A DNA stretch of 64,000 nt from contig JAHHHR010000031.1 in assembly GCA_019359245.1 (NCBI GenBank), positions 35,515-99,514 on the forward strand, in the 5' to 3' direction. A program made the translations under genes and the position numbers. The DNA is from Nostoc desertorum CM1-VF14. GTDB taxonomy: Bacteria > Cyanobacteriota > Cyanobacteriia > Cyanobacteriales > Nostocaceae. Below the pieces are notes generated by a model. The model saw nothing but the letters and a program-made list of their open reading frames with translations, searched no databases and had not been told where the DNA came from. Shown here piece by piece: positions 9,369 through 18,100 of this stretch. How positions within the stretch are numbered: position 1 is the stretch's first letter; each line of letters begins with the position of its first letter.

Positions 9369-10391
9369 ATGAAGCAATTACAAGGCGCACCGTGGCTTTT
9401 AGCACATCGTTCTATGCTAAAACCCAATAAACCCCTAAAATTTTCTCTGTTGGGTAATGATTACGTTCTTTGGCAAAACATTCGTGGTGCGATTAGTGCC
9501 TTACCCAATGCTTGCCCTCACATGGGCGCAATGCTGTCAGAGGGTTGGTGTGTAACAAAACCTGATGGTAGTAGTGCAATCGCCTGCCCTTTTCATGCGT
9601 TGGAATTTGACGATTCGGGTTGCACAGTTCTTCCAGGTTCTAACAAGCAAACGAAGTTGTTAATACAGCCGCTAGAGTTGATCATCCAAGGTGACTTTAT
9701 TTGGTCTTATGGAGGTTACGAACCGAAGATTCCGATCCCAACGATCATGAATGAGATTGCAGCAGAATATGAGTTTGTTGGAGTTACGGGCGATCGCAGC
9801 ATTCCAACTGATATTCTCAGCCTATTACTGAATATGCACGACTACAACCATCAAAATGGCACGCATCGAGAATTATTTGAGATTGAAGAAGTCTTGGTGA
9901 AGCAATTCATCGACGAGGGGTTACATTCTCATGCTTACTTGTCGCAACCCAGAAAACAACCTACATTTCGTAACATTTTGAAAAATCCCGGTCAGATGGC
10001 AATGCCAAGAGTGTTGGAGGCTCATCTAGAAAATTTCTTTCCGTTCATGGGATTAATGCACGGTGAGAATAATCTGCTGACCCTGAAAGAATGCCACTTC
10101 TATCTGCCAGAAGCCGATCATCAATCTCGTGTGTTTGTGTTGATGTATATGAAGGCACATTCTCCAATTGCACACTTGATCAAAAGCAATCTCCTCAAGT
10201 TGATTGATGTCGTTGTGGATCAAGACGCAAAGATTTTAAGCAAGATTTACGCAAATACACCGCAGCGAATTAAGTTAAACAATGAAGTAGGGATGGATTG
10301 GGTACGGCGAAATTTTGAAAGCTTTCCAGCAGTTACCGAACCAAATCTATCTCGATTGTCAGCCAGGATTAACTGCAACGTTATTCAGTAA
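9369..10391 (+). CDS. Rieske non-haem iron oxygenase, alpha-subunit type (module 1)
   Basis: The N-terminal Rieske [2Fe-2S] domain has ligands C49 and H51 (CPHMG) and C73 and H76 (CPFH). The catalytic domain shows the mononuclear iron motif D-x2-H-x4-H at D158, H161, H166 (DYNHQNGTH). These features define ring-hydroxylating or related Rieske oxygenases; the substrate is unknown. No reductase or ferredoxin lies beside it, so electrons would come from a general carrier. Length 340 residues is in range. It shares architecture and the DYNHQNGTH block with the protein at 11463, indicating duplication. Confidence 0.9.
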   Translation: MKQLQGAPWLLAHRSMLKPNKPLKFSLLGNDYVLWQNIRGAISALPNACPHMGAMLSEGWCVTKPDGSSAIACPFHALEFDDSGCTVLPGSNKQTKLLIQPLELIIQGDFIWSYGGYEPKIPIPTIMNEIAAEYEFVGVTGDRSIPTDILSLLLNMHDYNHQNGTHRELFEIEEVLVKQFIDEGLHSHAYLSQPRKQPTFRNILKNPGQMAMPRVLEAHLENFFPFMGLMHGENNLLTLKECHFYLPEADHQSRVFVLMYMKAHSPIAHLIKSNLLKLIDVVVDQDAKILSKIYANTPQRIKLNNEVGMDWVRRNFESFPAVTEPNLSRLSARINCNVIQ

Positions 10392-10472
10392 TGTTTTACT
10401 TTCTCTAATTGCGAGTGCTACCAGTGCCTCGCAAAAATTTACCGCGATCGCAGTTTCCCAATACCCAATCAT

Positions 10473-11129
10473 TTAGCCTCCAATCCGTCGCACACCAGCC
10501 AAAATAAAATCAACTGCTGCTTGAGTATGCTGCTCAATCATTTCTGGACTCAGCAGTTGCAAATCGGGTCTAGTATGTTTGATGTTTTCGTAAGCGTTGA
10601 AGTATAAATTACAAACCCCAATAATATGTAAGGTGGTGAGAAATGGATCGATCTGACGGAAACAACCTTCCGCCATCCCCCGCTCTAAAATCTTGATGAG
10701 ATAGCTAAAATTCTCTTGCCAATTCCCCTGTTTGAAATACTTTCCCTGATTTTGGTTTGCTTCTTGGAACCAAAGCATTCCTCGGTGTGGGTGAGCAGCT
10801 TCATAAGCGATCGCTCCTCTGACAAGCACCTTCAACGCCTCCTCTGGTGGGAACTGATCCAGATTTAGCTGCTCGAACCCTTCGTGCATCTCCACCGCCG
10901 GACGTTGCAGAACAGCTTCATATAATCCTTCTTTGCTCTGGAAGTAGTAGTAAATCATCGCTGTAGTGACACCTGCACCTCTAGCGATCGCCTCTGTCCT
11001 TGCCCCTTGAAGTCCATTTCTGGCAAACTCAGCTTCTGCCGCATCGAGAATCTGCTTTTTCGTCGCTTCTGCATCGCGCACCTGACGCGGCTTTTTAGAT
11101 GAGAATTTTGACTGCGTTGAACGGCTCAC
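10473..11129 (-). CDS. TetR/AcrR family transcriptional regulator (module 2)
   Basis: 218 residues; the helix-turn-helix spans about residues 22-70 (QILDAAEAEFARNGLQGART, TTAMIYYYFQSKEGLYEAV). It is paralogous to the regulator at 8590-9237. Divergent from the Rieske gene at 11463 with 333 bases between, which contain two operator-like palindromes at 11158-11180 and 11214-11237. The nearest palindrome is 29 bases from its own start codon, consistent with autoregulation. Confidence 0.92.
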   Translation of the reverse strand: MSRSTQSKFSSKKPRQVRDAEATKKQILDAAEAEFARNGLQGARTEAIARGAGVTTAMIYYYFQSKEGLYEAVLQRPAVEMHEGFEQLNLDQFPPEEALKVLVRGAIAYEAAHPHRGMLWFQEANQNQGKYFKQGNWQENFSYLIKILERGMAEGCFRQIDPFLTTLHIIGVCNLYFNAYENIKHTRPDLQLLSPEMIEQHTQAAVDFILAGVRRIGG

Positions 11130-11157
11130 GTTGCTCCATCATCATAACTAAAATATG

Positions 11158-11180
11158 TTAACTAAAAAATTGGTTAGTAG
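11158..11180. promoter_or_regulatory. operator-like site, module 2 copy A
   Basis: TTAACTAAAAAATTGGTTAG begins here; its core ACTAAAAAATTGGT (11161-11174) differs by one base from copy B and follows the same ACTAA-N4-T(T/C)(A/G)GT pattern as the module 1 operator. Confidence 0.55.
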
Positions 11181-11213
11181 TTGACATAAAAGATGGAATT
11201 TATTACATTAATA

Positions 11214-11237
11214 TTAACTAAAAAATTAGTTAGTTAA
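11214..11237. promoter_or_regulatory. operator-like palindrome, module 2 copy B
   Basis: Arms TTAACTAA (11214-11221) and TTAGTTAA (11230-11237) are perfect reverse complements. Core ACTAAAAAATTAGT at 11217-11230. A further weaker dyad (CTAAC-CAAA-GTTAG) lies at 11258-11271. Confidence 0.65.
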
Positions 11238-11462
11238 TCACATAATTCAGCAATGCACTAACCAAAGTTAGCCGAGCAAATGCCCGGTAGTATTAGTTTA
11301 TCCATTTCAGGTAAGGCTTTACTTATCTCAATTTGCATTCAAAAGATTGATGTCGTACAGGCAATACCAGCTTTTTTAGAACCTTTAAGTTTCAAGATTG
11401 CGTTAGCAAAAAGTAACGCATCTAGCGATTTTTAAATTAATTATCAATATTTGGGAGCAAAG

Positions 11463-12416
11463 ATGGAATCAATTTTACCTGGTGCGCCTTGGTTAATAGC
11501 GCACAAATCTACATTAGGAGTGAATAAACCTCATAAAATCACTTTGAACGGGCAGGATTATGTAATTTGGCAAAACAAAAAAGGCGAAGTGTTTGCCCTT
11601 GATAACATCTGCCCACATATGCAAGCACCCTTATCAGACGGCTGGATTTGTCAAGATAGAGATACTATTACTTGCCCTTTCCATGCACTAGAATTTGATG
11701 GACAAGGCAGACTACAGCAAGGAGAAAAAAAGGACACTCAGGCAATTACCAAACCATTAGAGCTAATTATTAGCAATGATTGCATCTGGACTTATGCCGG
11801 ATTGAAGCCAAGGTTACCCATCCCAGATTTGCATCAAAGAATCGGAGATAAATACGAGTTTATCGGAGTAACTGGGGGCAGAAGTATTCAGGGAGACTTT
11901 TTGATGAATCTGATGGTTAACTATGACTATAATCACCAAAATGGTACTCATAAAGAACTATTTAAAATTACATCTTGTCATGTAAATTCTTTTGAAGAAA
12001 AAGGATACTACGCCACAGTCAAACAAGAACTGGCGAGAGCCAACAACACGTTAGGAGAAATTATCAAAAATCCTATTTTGGGAATCTTGCCTAAAACGCT
12101 GGCTAATACACTTGAATACGCTTTCCCTTCAACTACAGCTTTTTTTGCTAAAACACCTATTGGTGATATAGCTCAAATTCATATTCTCTACCCTGAAACA
12201 GAAAAAACCACCAAAACGTTTATTTTGATGTATGCCAAAGTAGTCAATCCTTTGATGAGGTTTCTATTTAAAAACTCAGTTTTACAAGCAGCAGCTACTG
12301 TTATTGAACAGGATACACGTGCAGTTGAAAGCTTGTATCCTAGACAAAAACAAAAAATTAGATTGCCAAATGAAGAGATTATGGTCTACGCAGAAAAACT
12401 ATACCGTAATTGGTAA
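11463..12416 (+). CDS. Rieske non-haem iron oxygenase, alpha-subunit type (module 2)
   Basis: Rieske cluster ligands C50, H52 (CPHMQ) and C71, H74 (CPFH); iron-site motif D155, H158, H163 in DYNHQNGTH. Paralogue of the 9369-10391 protein; both begin with GAPWL-AH and keep CPFHALEFD. The ATG at 11463 is chosen over the upstream TTG at 11451 because GGGAG at 11453-11457 gives it a well-placed ribosome binding site. Substrate unknown. No reductase partner is adjacent; the downstream P450 relic suggests the module once carried a second oxygenase. Confidence 0.9.
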   Translation: MESILPGAPWLIAHKSTLGVNKPHKITLNGQDYVIWQNKKGEVFALDNICPHMQAPLSDGWICQDRDTITCPFHALEFDGQGRLQQGEKKDTQAITKPLELIISNDCIWTYAGLKPRLPIPDLHQRIGDKYEFIGVTGGRSIQGDFLMNLMVNYDYNHQNGTHKELFKITSCHVNSFEEKGYYATVKQELARANNTLGEIIKNPILGILPKTLANTLEYAFPSTTAFFAKTPIGDIAQIHILYPETEKTTKTFILMYAKVVNPLMRFLFKNSVLQAAATVIEQDTRAVESLYPRQKQKIRLPNEEIMVYAEKLYRNW

Positions 12417-12492
12417 TTTGGATTTGCAAAACCTGACTGCGCTTTACAATTAAGTAGATAATCTAGCTGATTAATTCTGAAGGTACTCAAAT

Positions 12493-12723
12493 ATGCGGCA
12501 GCTAAAATCCGCCGAGAAAATACCTGGTAGCTATGGCTTGCTATTTTGGGAGAAACTTTGGAAATATTTCGGGATTTAAACCTGTTTGTATGGCAACGAT
12601 TCCAGCAGCATGGTTCAGTTTTTCAAACTAGCGTCATGGGATGTAAACGTGCTTATTTAATTGACCCTAATGCTAATCGGCTGGTGCTGGTGAAACAAGC
12701 AGAATATATGTCGTCGCGCATAG
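12493..12723 (+). pseudogene. cytochrome P450 N-terminal relic (frameshifted, truncated)
   Basis: From the ATG at 12493 one frame reads SAEKIPGSYGL and then hits a stop; from about 12546 a second frame continues GETLEIFRDLNLFVWQRFQ, HGSVFQTSVMG and DPNANRLVLVKQAEYM. Joined, this is the opening of a CYP120-like cyanobacterial P450 (PG-GLP-GET, FGP-F-T, the N-terminal beta strands). One indel near 12543-12548 separates the frames and the sequence ends after about 80 codons, so the haem-binding region is absent. Confidence 0.75.
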
Positions 12724-12806
12724 TGTGGTATATGGTAATTGTTAGATGGTTAACCTAGTATGTTAACCCAGTGCTACGCTACAGTTAGAAAGCTTGAGAG
12801 GCAACT

Positions 12807-13382
12807 ATGACTGCCCTGATTCTAAACCTCAGCCCCACCATTGAACTAACAGATGAGCAGTTCTTCCAACTGTGTCAAAATAATCGAGATTTGCGGCTTG
12901 AGCGCACGGCAGAGGGAGAATTGATTATCATGCCACCAACTGGATGGGAAAGCGGAAATCGAAATTCAAAACTAACAGCCCGGTTAGAATTTTGGGCTGA
13001 CGCCGATGGTACAGGGCTGGCTTTTGACTCTTCAACGGGTTTCAAGCTTCCCAATGGTGCAAATCGTTCTCCTGATGCATCCTGGGTAAGCCGCAAGCGA
13101 CTAGAAGCTCTAAATCCAGATCCCGCCAGATTCCTACCAATGGCACCCGATTTTGCGGTAGAATTACGCTCTGCTTCTGACAGCTTAAAGACTGTGCAAC
13201 AAAAAATGCAGGAGTATATTGATAACGGTGTGCGTTTAGGATGGTTGATCGATCCGCAAAACCAACAGGTGGAAATTTACCGCCCAGGACAGGAGGTTGA
13301 GGTTTTGCGATCGCCTACTAGCTTATCAGGAGAGGATGTATTGCCTGAGTTTGTGTTGGATTTGACACAGATTTTGAGTTAA
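12807..13382 (+). CDS. Uma2 family (DUF820) putative endonuclease
   Basis: 191 residues with the PD-(D/E)XK-type Uma2 fold common in multiple copies in cyanobacteria: RLERTAEGELIIMPPTG, SPDASWVS (metal-binding Asp), FAVELRS and KMQEYIDNGVRLGWLIDP. Function in vivo is unknown; the family is often linked to transposon decay products. GAGAGG precedes the ATG. A second Uma2 gene is at 43365-43943. Confidence 0.9.
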   Translation: MTALILNLSPTIELTDEQFFQLCQNNRDLRLERTAEGELIIMPPTGWESGNRNSKLTARLEFWADADGTGLAFDSSTGFKLPNGANRSPDASWVSRKRLEALNPDPARFLPMAPDFAVELRSASDSLKTVQQKMQEYIDNGVRLGWLIDPQNQQVEIYRPGQEVEVLRSPTSLSGEDVLPEFVLDLTQILS

Positions 13383-13465
13383 GCGATCGCTCAATTTCAC
13401 TCATTTCCCAATCTGGACAACTTGCAACTATAATTTAATACAAATTTACAGATGAAAACAAAAAA

Positions 13466-14701
13466 TTAATATTGACTGAATATCAAAAACACTGTCTGCA
13501 ACAACCCAATAACAAAACCTAAAACACCACCTAAAGTAACAATCGCTTGCAATTCATTCTTCACAATTCCTTCGATAGCAGCTTCTAAATCAGCCGGTGA
13601 AGTAGATTTTACCCGGTCAACTATCACTTGATCTATTGACAAAATTGGAATTACTTGCGCCACAATTACTTCTAAATCTTTTTCCAAATACTTATCTAAT
13701 ATTAAAGCCAACTCTTGACTCATGACTTCTAAAGAAGTACTGACAACAGGTGAAGTACTAAGACGATTCAGCAGTACTACAGCAATATTTTCCCAATCAA
13801 CAGAATCAGTTAATCCTTGCAAAAAATCGCTGCCACTGTCTTGCAGGTAATGGCGGACACTTTCGCGGGTGGTCTTTCGCAGTTGGCGCACCGTCCCCAT
13901 TGGCAAGTTTTGTAATGATAAATTTTGCAGTAATTTCCTAATGCGATCGCGCATTTGCAAATCTTGAGCCAATTCCTGCAAGCGAGTATTGGTAGCCTCT
14001 TTTTCATCCAAGCAAAAAGTTCGTAGCCGCGTGAGAGTATTACGTAAGCCAAACAAATTTGCTACTACCCAATAAGTCCCACTGGTTTTTTCGCGGAAGC
14101 CTTCATCAATAATTTGAATTGTGCGATCGGTCAAAAAATCAACTATCGTCTGCCGCAGCACATCCGGCGGTAAAACTGCTTGCAACAACCAATCAGCAAG
14201 CCGCGTGGCTTGTTCTTCACTCAATTGAAATTCCAGCAATATCTGGTCAAAAATTTGATTGATCTGCGCTTCCAAAAAGTCTTCACGTCGCGCCAGAACT
14301 TTAAGTAATCGTGGCAAAGATTCCCCTAGTAAATCCCGCAAAATCCCCGCGACAATTTTGACACTTTTATCGTTTTTATCTGTTTTTATTTGTTCAATTG
14401 CCATCTGCAACAACCAGAGAATGGCCCCTTGTACGCGTTCTGTTTGCAACAAACGTCGCGCCAGATTTTGCAATTCTTTCGGTGTCAACAGTGACCCCAT
14501 GATTGTCTTGGAAATGTTCAGTGCCAGACGTTCCTGGTTGCGGGGAATCAATCCAGGGGTGAAGGGTACTCTTCGTCCAGTAATGTAAATTGCTCGGTAA
14601 GGACGGAACAACATTTTGATAGCTATATCATTTGTGAAATAGCCAATAATTCCACCCAGTACCGGGGGAGACACATAAAGCCAAAGATGAGACCAGTCCA
14701 A
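13466..14701 (-). CDS. DUF445 family membrane protein
   Basis: 411 residues. The N-terminal helix (WLYVSPPVLGGIIGYFTNDI) with IGYFTN followed by AIKMLFRPYR and PFTPGLIPRNQERLA is diagnostic of DUF445 (YheB-like). A C-terminal hydrophobic helix (LGGVLGFVIGLLQTVFLI) anchors the other end. The middle is helical. Role unknown. The start is a TTG, since the conserved membrane segment begins immediately and no ATG lies before it. Confidence 0.9.
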   Translation of the reverse strand: MDWSHLWLYVSPPVLGGIIGYFTNDIAIKMLFRPYRAIYITGRRVPFTPGLIPRNQERLALNISKTIMGSLLTPKELQNLARRLLQTERVQGAILWLLQMAIEQIKTDKNDKSVKIVAGILRDLLGESLPRLLKVLARREDFLEAQINQIFDQILLEFQLSEEQATRLADWLLQAVLPPDVLRQTIVDFLTDRTIQIIDEGFREKTSGTYWVVANLFGLRNTLTRLRTFCLDEKEATNTRLQELAQDLQMRDRIRKLLQNLSLQNLPMGTVRQLRKTTRESVRHYLQDSGSDFLQGLTDSVDWENIAVVLLNRLSTSPVVSTSLEVMSQELALILDKYLEKDLEVIVAQVIPILSIDQVIVDRVKSTSPADLEAAIEGIVKNELQAIVTLGGVLGFVIGLLQTVFLIFSQY

Positions 14702-14843
14702 GGGAAGAATTAAAAAAGTTAAGAGTTTAGAGTTTAAAGTTAGGAGTTAGAAGAGACGTGATTAATCGCGTCTATACACGAGTTAGGAGTTAAGAATGAT
14801 AAATTTTCAATGAGAATTTATCACTACTCATAATTCACAACTT

Positions 14844-15548
14844 TTAACTAATAACTCCTAACTTACTAAGCACTAGCACTCCCATCATACCGTTCGCAAT
14901 GGGGTAGTGTGTGGCAACAGCAAAACCAACTTGACGCGCTAACTCTATTTGCTGACTCCCGACGGGAAAGCGGTCTAAGCTGGGACTGATGTAAGCATAT
15001 TCTTCTTTTAAGCCTAAATAATTGGCAACTGGCACCACAAAACTGTCCAGATACAACTGCTGAAAAGCACGTAGCTGAGGATTACTCGGTCGATGAAAGT
15101 CTAAAATTGCGGCTTTAGCACCCGGCTTCAATACCCGGTATAACTCTTGTAGACTGCGGGAAATATCTTTAACATTTCTTAAACCATAGCCCATTGTTGC
15201 GGCATCAAATTGGTTATCCTCAAAGGGTAAATTTAGTACGTCGGCTTCTACCCAAGCCAACGCAGGTTGGGGGTACTGACTTTGGGATCGTTCTTTAGCT
15301 ATTTCTAGCAGGTTGGGGGAAAAATCTACTCCGTAGACCTGTCCTGTTGGTCCTACACGCCGTGCCAAACGTAAGGCTAAATCACCACTACCGCAACACA
15401 AATCTAATGCAGTATCACCCGATTTAGCTGCACTCCATTTTACTGCCATTTCCTTCCATATTCGATGCTGTCCCAGACTCAACCAATCGTTCAACTGGTC
15501 ATAAACTGGGGCAATACGGTTAAAAATGGACTGAATTTCGTTACTCAT
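14844..15548 (-). CDS. menG: 2-phytyl-1,4-naphthoquinone / demethylmenaquinone methyltransferase
   Basis: Class I SAM-dependent methyltransferase of the UbiE/MenG family; in cyanobacteria it performs the final methylation in phylloquinone synthesis for photosystem I. Motif I is LDLCCGSGD (residues 48-56), with the family signature YDQLNDWLSLGQHRIWK before it and GYGLRNV and LDFHRP after it. Start is set at the ATG of MSNEIQ (15548). An in-frame ATG at 15590 would add 14 residues (MTNAQYPMPNAPYP) that are merely translated heptamer repeat, so it is rejected. Confidence 0.93.
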   Translation of the reverse strand: MSNEIQSIFNRIAPVYDQLNDWLSLGQHRIWKEMAVKWSAAKSGDTALDLCCGSGDLALRLARRVGPTGQVYGVDFSPNLLEIAKERSQSQYPQPALAWVEADVLNLPFEDNQFDAATMGYGLRNVKDISRSLQELYRVLKPGAKAAILDFHRPSNPQLRAFQQLYLDSFVVPVANYLGLKEEYAYISPSLDRFPVGSQQIELARQVGFAVATHYPIANGMMGVLVLSKLGVIS

Positions 15549-15631
15549 TGGGTATGGGGCATTGGGCATTGGGTATTGAGCATTAGTCATTGGTTTTTAA
15601 CAAAGGACAAATGACTAATGACTAATGACAA
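15549..15631. repeat. two heptamer repeat tracts between menG and the response regulator
   Basis: CATTGGG-type units at about 15549-15592 and ATGACTA-type units at 15610-15629. The first tract abuts the menG start codon and occupies its leader. Confidence 0.75.
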
Positions 15632-16588
15632 CTACACAGTGGTTTGATCGCAGCGACTACTAGTAAGAGCGATCGCTACTAGTTCGGCTAATAAATTAAT
15701 TAGCATTAATTCATCTTCTTGCAAAGTGCAAGGTTGTTGCCACTGTAGCGACAATACGCCCAAAAGTTGATGACGGTAGCTAATTGGGATAACTAAATGT
15801 GCTTGCACACCCGTATTTTGGTAGTGAATAGCATCAGCTAGTTTAGTGTCTTTAAGTATATTTGAGGAAACTTGCATTTGCCCGGTGGCGATCGCTTCCT
15901 TTGTTAGTGGATCTTGAGATAGCCAATTTTCTATTGTACCTGTATCACTGTAAGTTCCTTGAGTCGCAATCAGAGTATTTCCATCTGTAAGTTGGAGAAT
16001 ACAGCCTTCTGCTCCAAAAGTCTCACTTACAGCCCTGGTAATTGGATCGAGAGTTTCTTCTAAGCTAGAAGCTGCTTGAGTTACCTGTACCAAAACACTT
16101 AGCAGCGCCATTTGAGCATGAGCACGGCGTAATTCTTCTGTACGTTGCTTGAGCAAGTCGTAGGTTTCTGCTGCTCTTTGCACCACTGCCTTCAGTTCTC
16201 CTGGGTCCCAAGGCTTGGTGATATATTTGTAGACTTGCCCGGCATTAATTGCTTCTACCAAGTCTTCAATATCAGTAAATCCGGTGAGAATTATTCTAAC
16301 CGTATCGGGAAACTGAGGTACAGTCTTGCTGAGAAACTCAGTTCCTTTCATTTCTGGCATTCGTTGATCGGAGATAATCACCGCTACCTCGCCTTCTGCT
16401 GCCAATACTTGTAGAGCGTTCACCCCACTATCAGCTTTCAGAACATTAAAGTCGCGTCGAAAGGTGCGATAAAGCAGATCGAGATTATCTGGTTCATCGT
16501 CAACTACCAGGATTTTGAGTTTTTTTGGTCGTTCTAGAGTCATAACTTGATATTGGAGTTTATCTATTTCGAGGCTGGACTTATCCAT
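15632..16588 (-). CDS. response regulator with C-terminal GAF domain
   Basis: Residues about 24-140 are a CheY-like receiver: ILVVDDEPDN, phospho-acceptor D74 in IISDQRMPEM, LTGFTD and YKYITKPWDP. A short helical linker (RTEELRRAHAQM) leads to a GAF domain (about 165-312). There is no DNA-binding or enzymatic output, so the signal is probably passed by protein contact. The start at 16588 is supported by AAAGGA seven bases upstream; a later ATG (16543) is possible. No kinase is adjacent. Confidence 0.9.
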   Translation of the reverse strand: MDKSSLEIDKLQYQVMTLERPKKLKILVVDDEPDNLDLLYRTFRRDFNVLKADSGVNALQVLAAEGEVAVIISDQRMPEMKGTEFLSKTVPQFPDTVRIILTGFTDIEDLVEAINAGQVYKYITKPWDPGELKAVVQRAAETYDLLKQRTEELRRAHAQMALLSVLVQVTQAASSLEETLDPITRAVSETFGAEGCILQLTDGNTLIATQGTYSDTGTIENWLSQDPLTKEAIATGQMQVSSNILKDTKLADAIHYQNTGVQAHLVIPISYRHQLLGVLSLQWQQPCTLQEDELMLINLLAELVAIALTSSRCDQTTV

Positions 16589-17011
16589 AAGATATTTCCT
16601 TTAAATATTCATTGTCTTGTTATATTCCATACCAAGCTTAGTTGAGAATAGCTGAAATTTATCTAGGGTTTTTACCGACTTAACTTACATATTTAAATAC
16701 GATAACTGTGAGTATTACAGAGGATATTTGCCTGTCCAAATATCTGAGTTAGAAAAAATTGCATAAGAAAAATCAACTAAATAAGCTTAAATATGGTGGT
16801 TTCCATATGGATAAGGTACGCTAACCTGCTTTGGATGGAACGCTTAGTAGGGGTGCACAGCTAGCTGTGCGTCCTTATGATCTGTATTTCACAAAATTAA
16901 AAGTTTCTACAAATGAACTCAAGACAGTAGGTCTGGGTAGTTCATAGATTAGAATAAGACTTGCTCATAAGGTATTAATCAACCTCTCAAGTTGAAGTTC
17001 GCACTCCGATT
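16589..17011. other. intergenic region between divergent genes
   Basis: About 420 bases separating the response regulator from raf1. AT-rich with a G+C-richer stretch near 16830-16880 (GGGGTGCACAGCTAGCTGTGC, containing the dyad GCACAGCTAGCTGTGC at 16855-16870). No gene seen. Confidence 0.4.
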
Positions 17012-18100
17012 ATGACTGATCTACCACCCAACGCTCAGAATCCCGAAGAAAATGCTACCAACGATGTAGCGCAAGAATTACTGCGAAGGCTGAGGCAAAA
17101 ACAAGGCAACTGGGTGGAATGGGGAGCCGCGATCGCCTCGTTGCTAAAAACCGGTTACAACCCCCAAGAAATTTTTGAGGCGACTGGATTTGAGCCGATT
17201 CAACAAAATCAGGTGGTTGTTGGTTCCCAAGTTTACAATTCTTTGGAAAAGTTTGGAGTATCGGAAGAAACGCGATCGCACTATGCCAAACGCGGTAGTG
17301 ATGTTTTATACGAACTGCGTTTGCTCACCCAAGAAGAACGCGCCGCCGCCGCCGAACTGATCTTCGTCCACAACGTTGATGCTGATGAGGCACGAGATAT
17401 AGCAAAAGCACTTAAGGAGTTCTCCTATTTCCGGACTTTGCCAGAAGGGTTTTCTGCCCATCCTGGGGATGCTGTTGCTCATCAAGTTTGGAAACTGGCA
17501 CGCCAAAATGCAGATTTACAACAGCGATCGCGCCTGATCGCCAAAGGTTTACGCTTTGCTCACACGCCAGCAGCAAGGCAAAAAATCGAACAGCTACTGA
17601 CTGATTTTACTACTGCTCCCCAGCGTCCAGCGCCAATTTTACCCTTTTACCGTCTAGAATTTGAAGAACAGTTACCCCGAATATTGCCCGTGGTAGGCGA
17701 TCTGCCATTATCACGACAAGACTTGCAAGCTGTACCGATATTGACAGAAATTGAACCATTTCGCCTGGTTAAGTTTTCTGGAGAGCAAGCTTGGATACCA
17801 TTACCAGGTTGGCAAGTGCTGTTAGCGGCAGAAGATCCAGTAGTGATTTTAGCGAATAGCGATCGCTTCCCTATCCAAACCCAAAGCCAAATCGGCCCCG
17901 TCGTAGTTGTGGTAGATCGTGCCAAACGAGAATGGGATGCCTCTAGCTATTTTGTTGTTGAAAATGGTGGTGAATTAGATTTTCAGTGGTTTGAAACTGA
18001 GCCAGAAGTTCCCTTACTAGGACAAATTATTATCATTGTGCGTCCTAAGAAAATTTTGGATGAAGAATTAACTAAGGATTCATGGCAGATTGACGAATAA
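17012..18100 (+). CDS. raf1: RuBisCO accumulation factor 1
   Basis: Assembly chaperone that binds folded RbcL dimers and promotes formation of the RbcL8 core. Features match the cyanobacterial Raf1 family: an N-terminal helical domain (about residues 18-80, RLRQKQGNWVEWGAAIASLL and GYNPQEIFEATGFEP), a second helical region with YAKRGSDVLYELR and AHPGDAVAHQVWKLAR, a flexible linker near residue 205, and a C-terminal beta-rich dimerisation domain (about 215-350). Length of 362 residues is normal. Confidence 0.95.
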   Translation: MTDLPPNAQNPEENATNDVAQELLRRLRQKQGNWVEWGAAIASLLKTGYNPQEIFEATGFEPIQQNQVVVGSQVYNSLEKFGVSEETRSHYAKRGSDVLYELRLLTQEERAAAAELIFVHNVDADEARDIAKALKEFSYFRTLPEGFSAHPGDAVAHQVWKLARQNADLQQRSRLIAKGLRFAHTPAARQKIEQLLTDFTTAPQRPAPILPFYRLEFEEQLPRILPVVGDLPLSRQDLQAVPILTEIEPFRLVKFSGEQAWIPLPGWQVLLAAEDPVVILANSDRFPIQTQSQIGPVVVVVDRAKREWDASSYFVVENGGELDFQWFETEPEVPLLGQIIIIVRPKKILDEELTKDSWQIDE

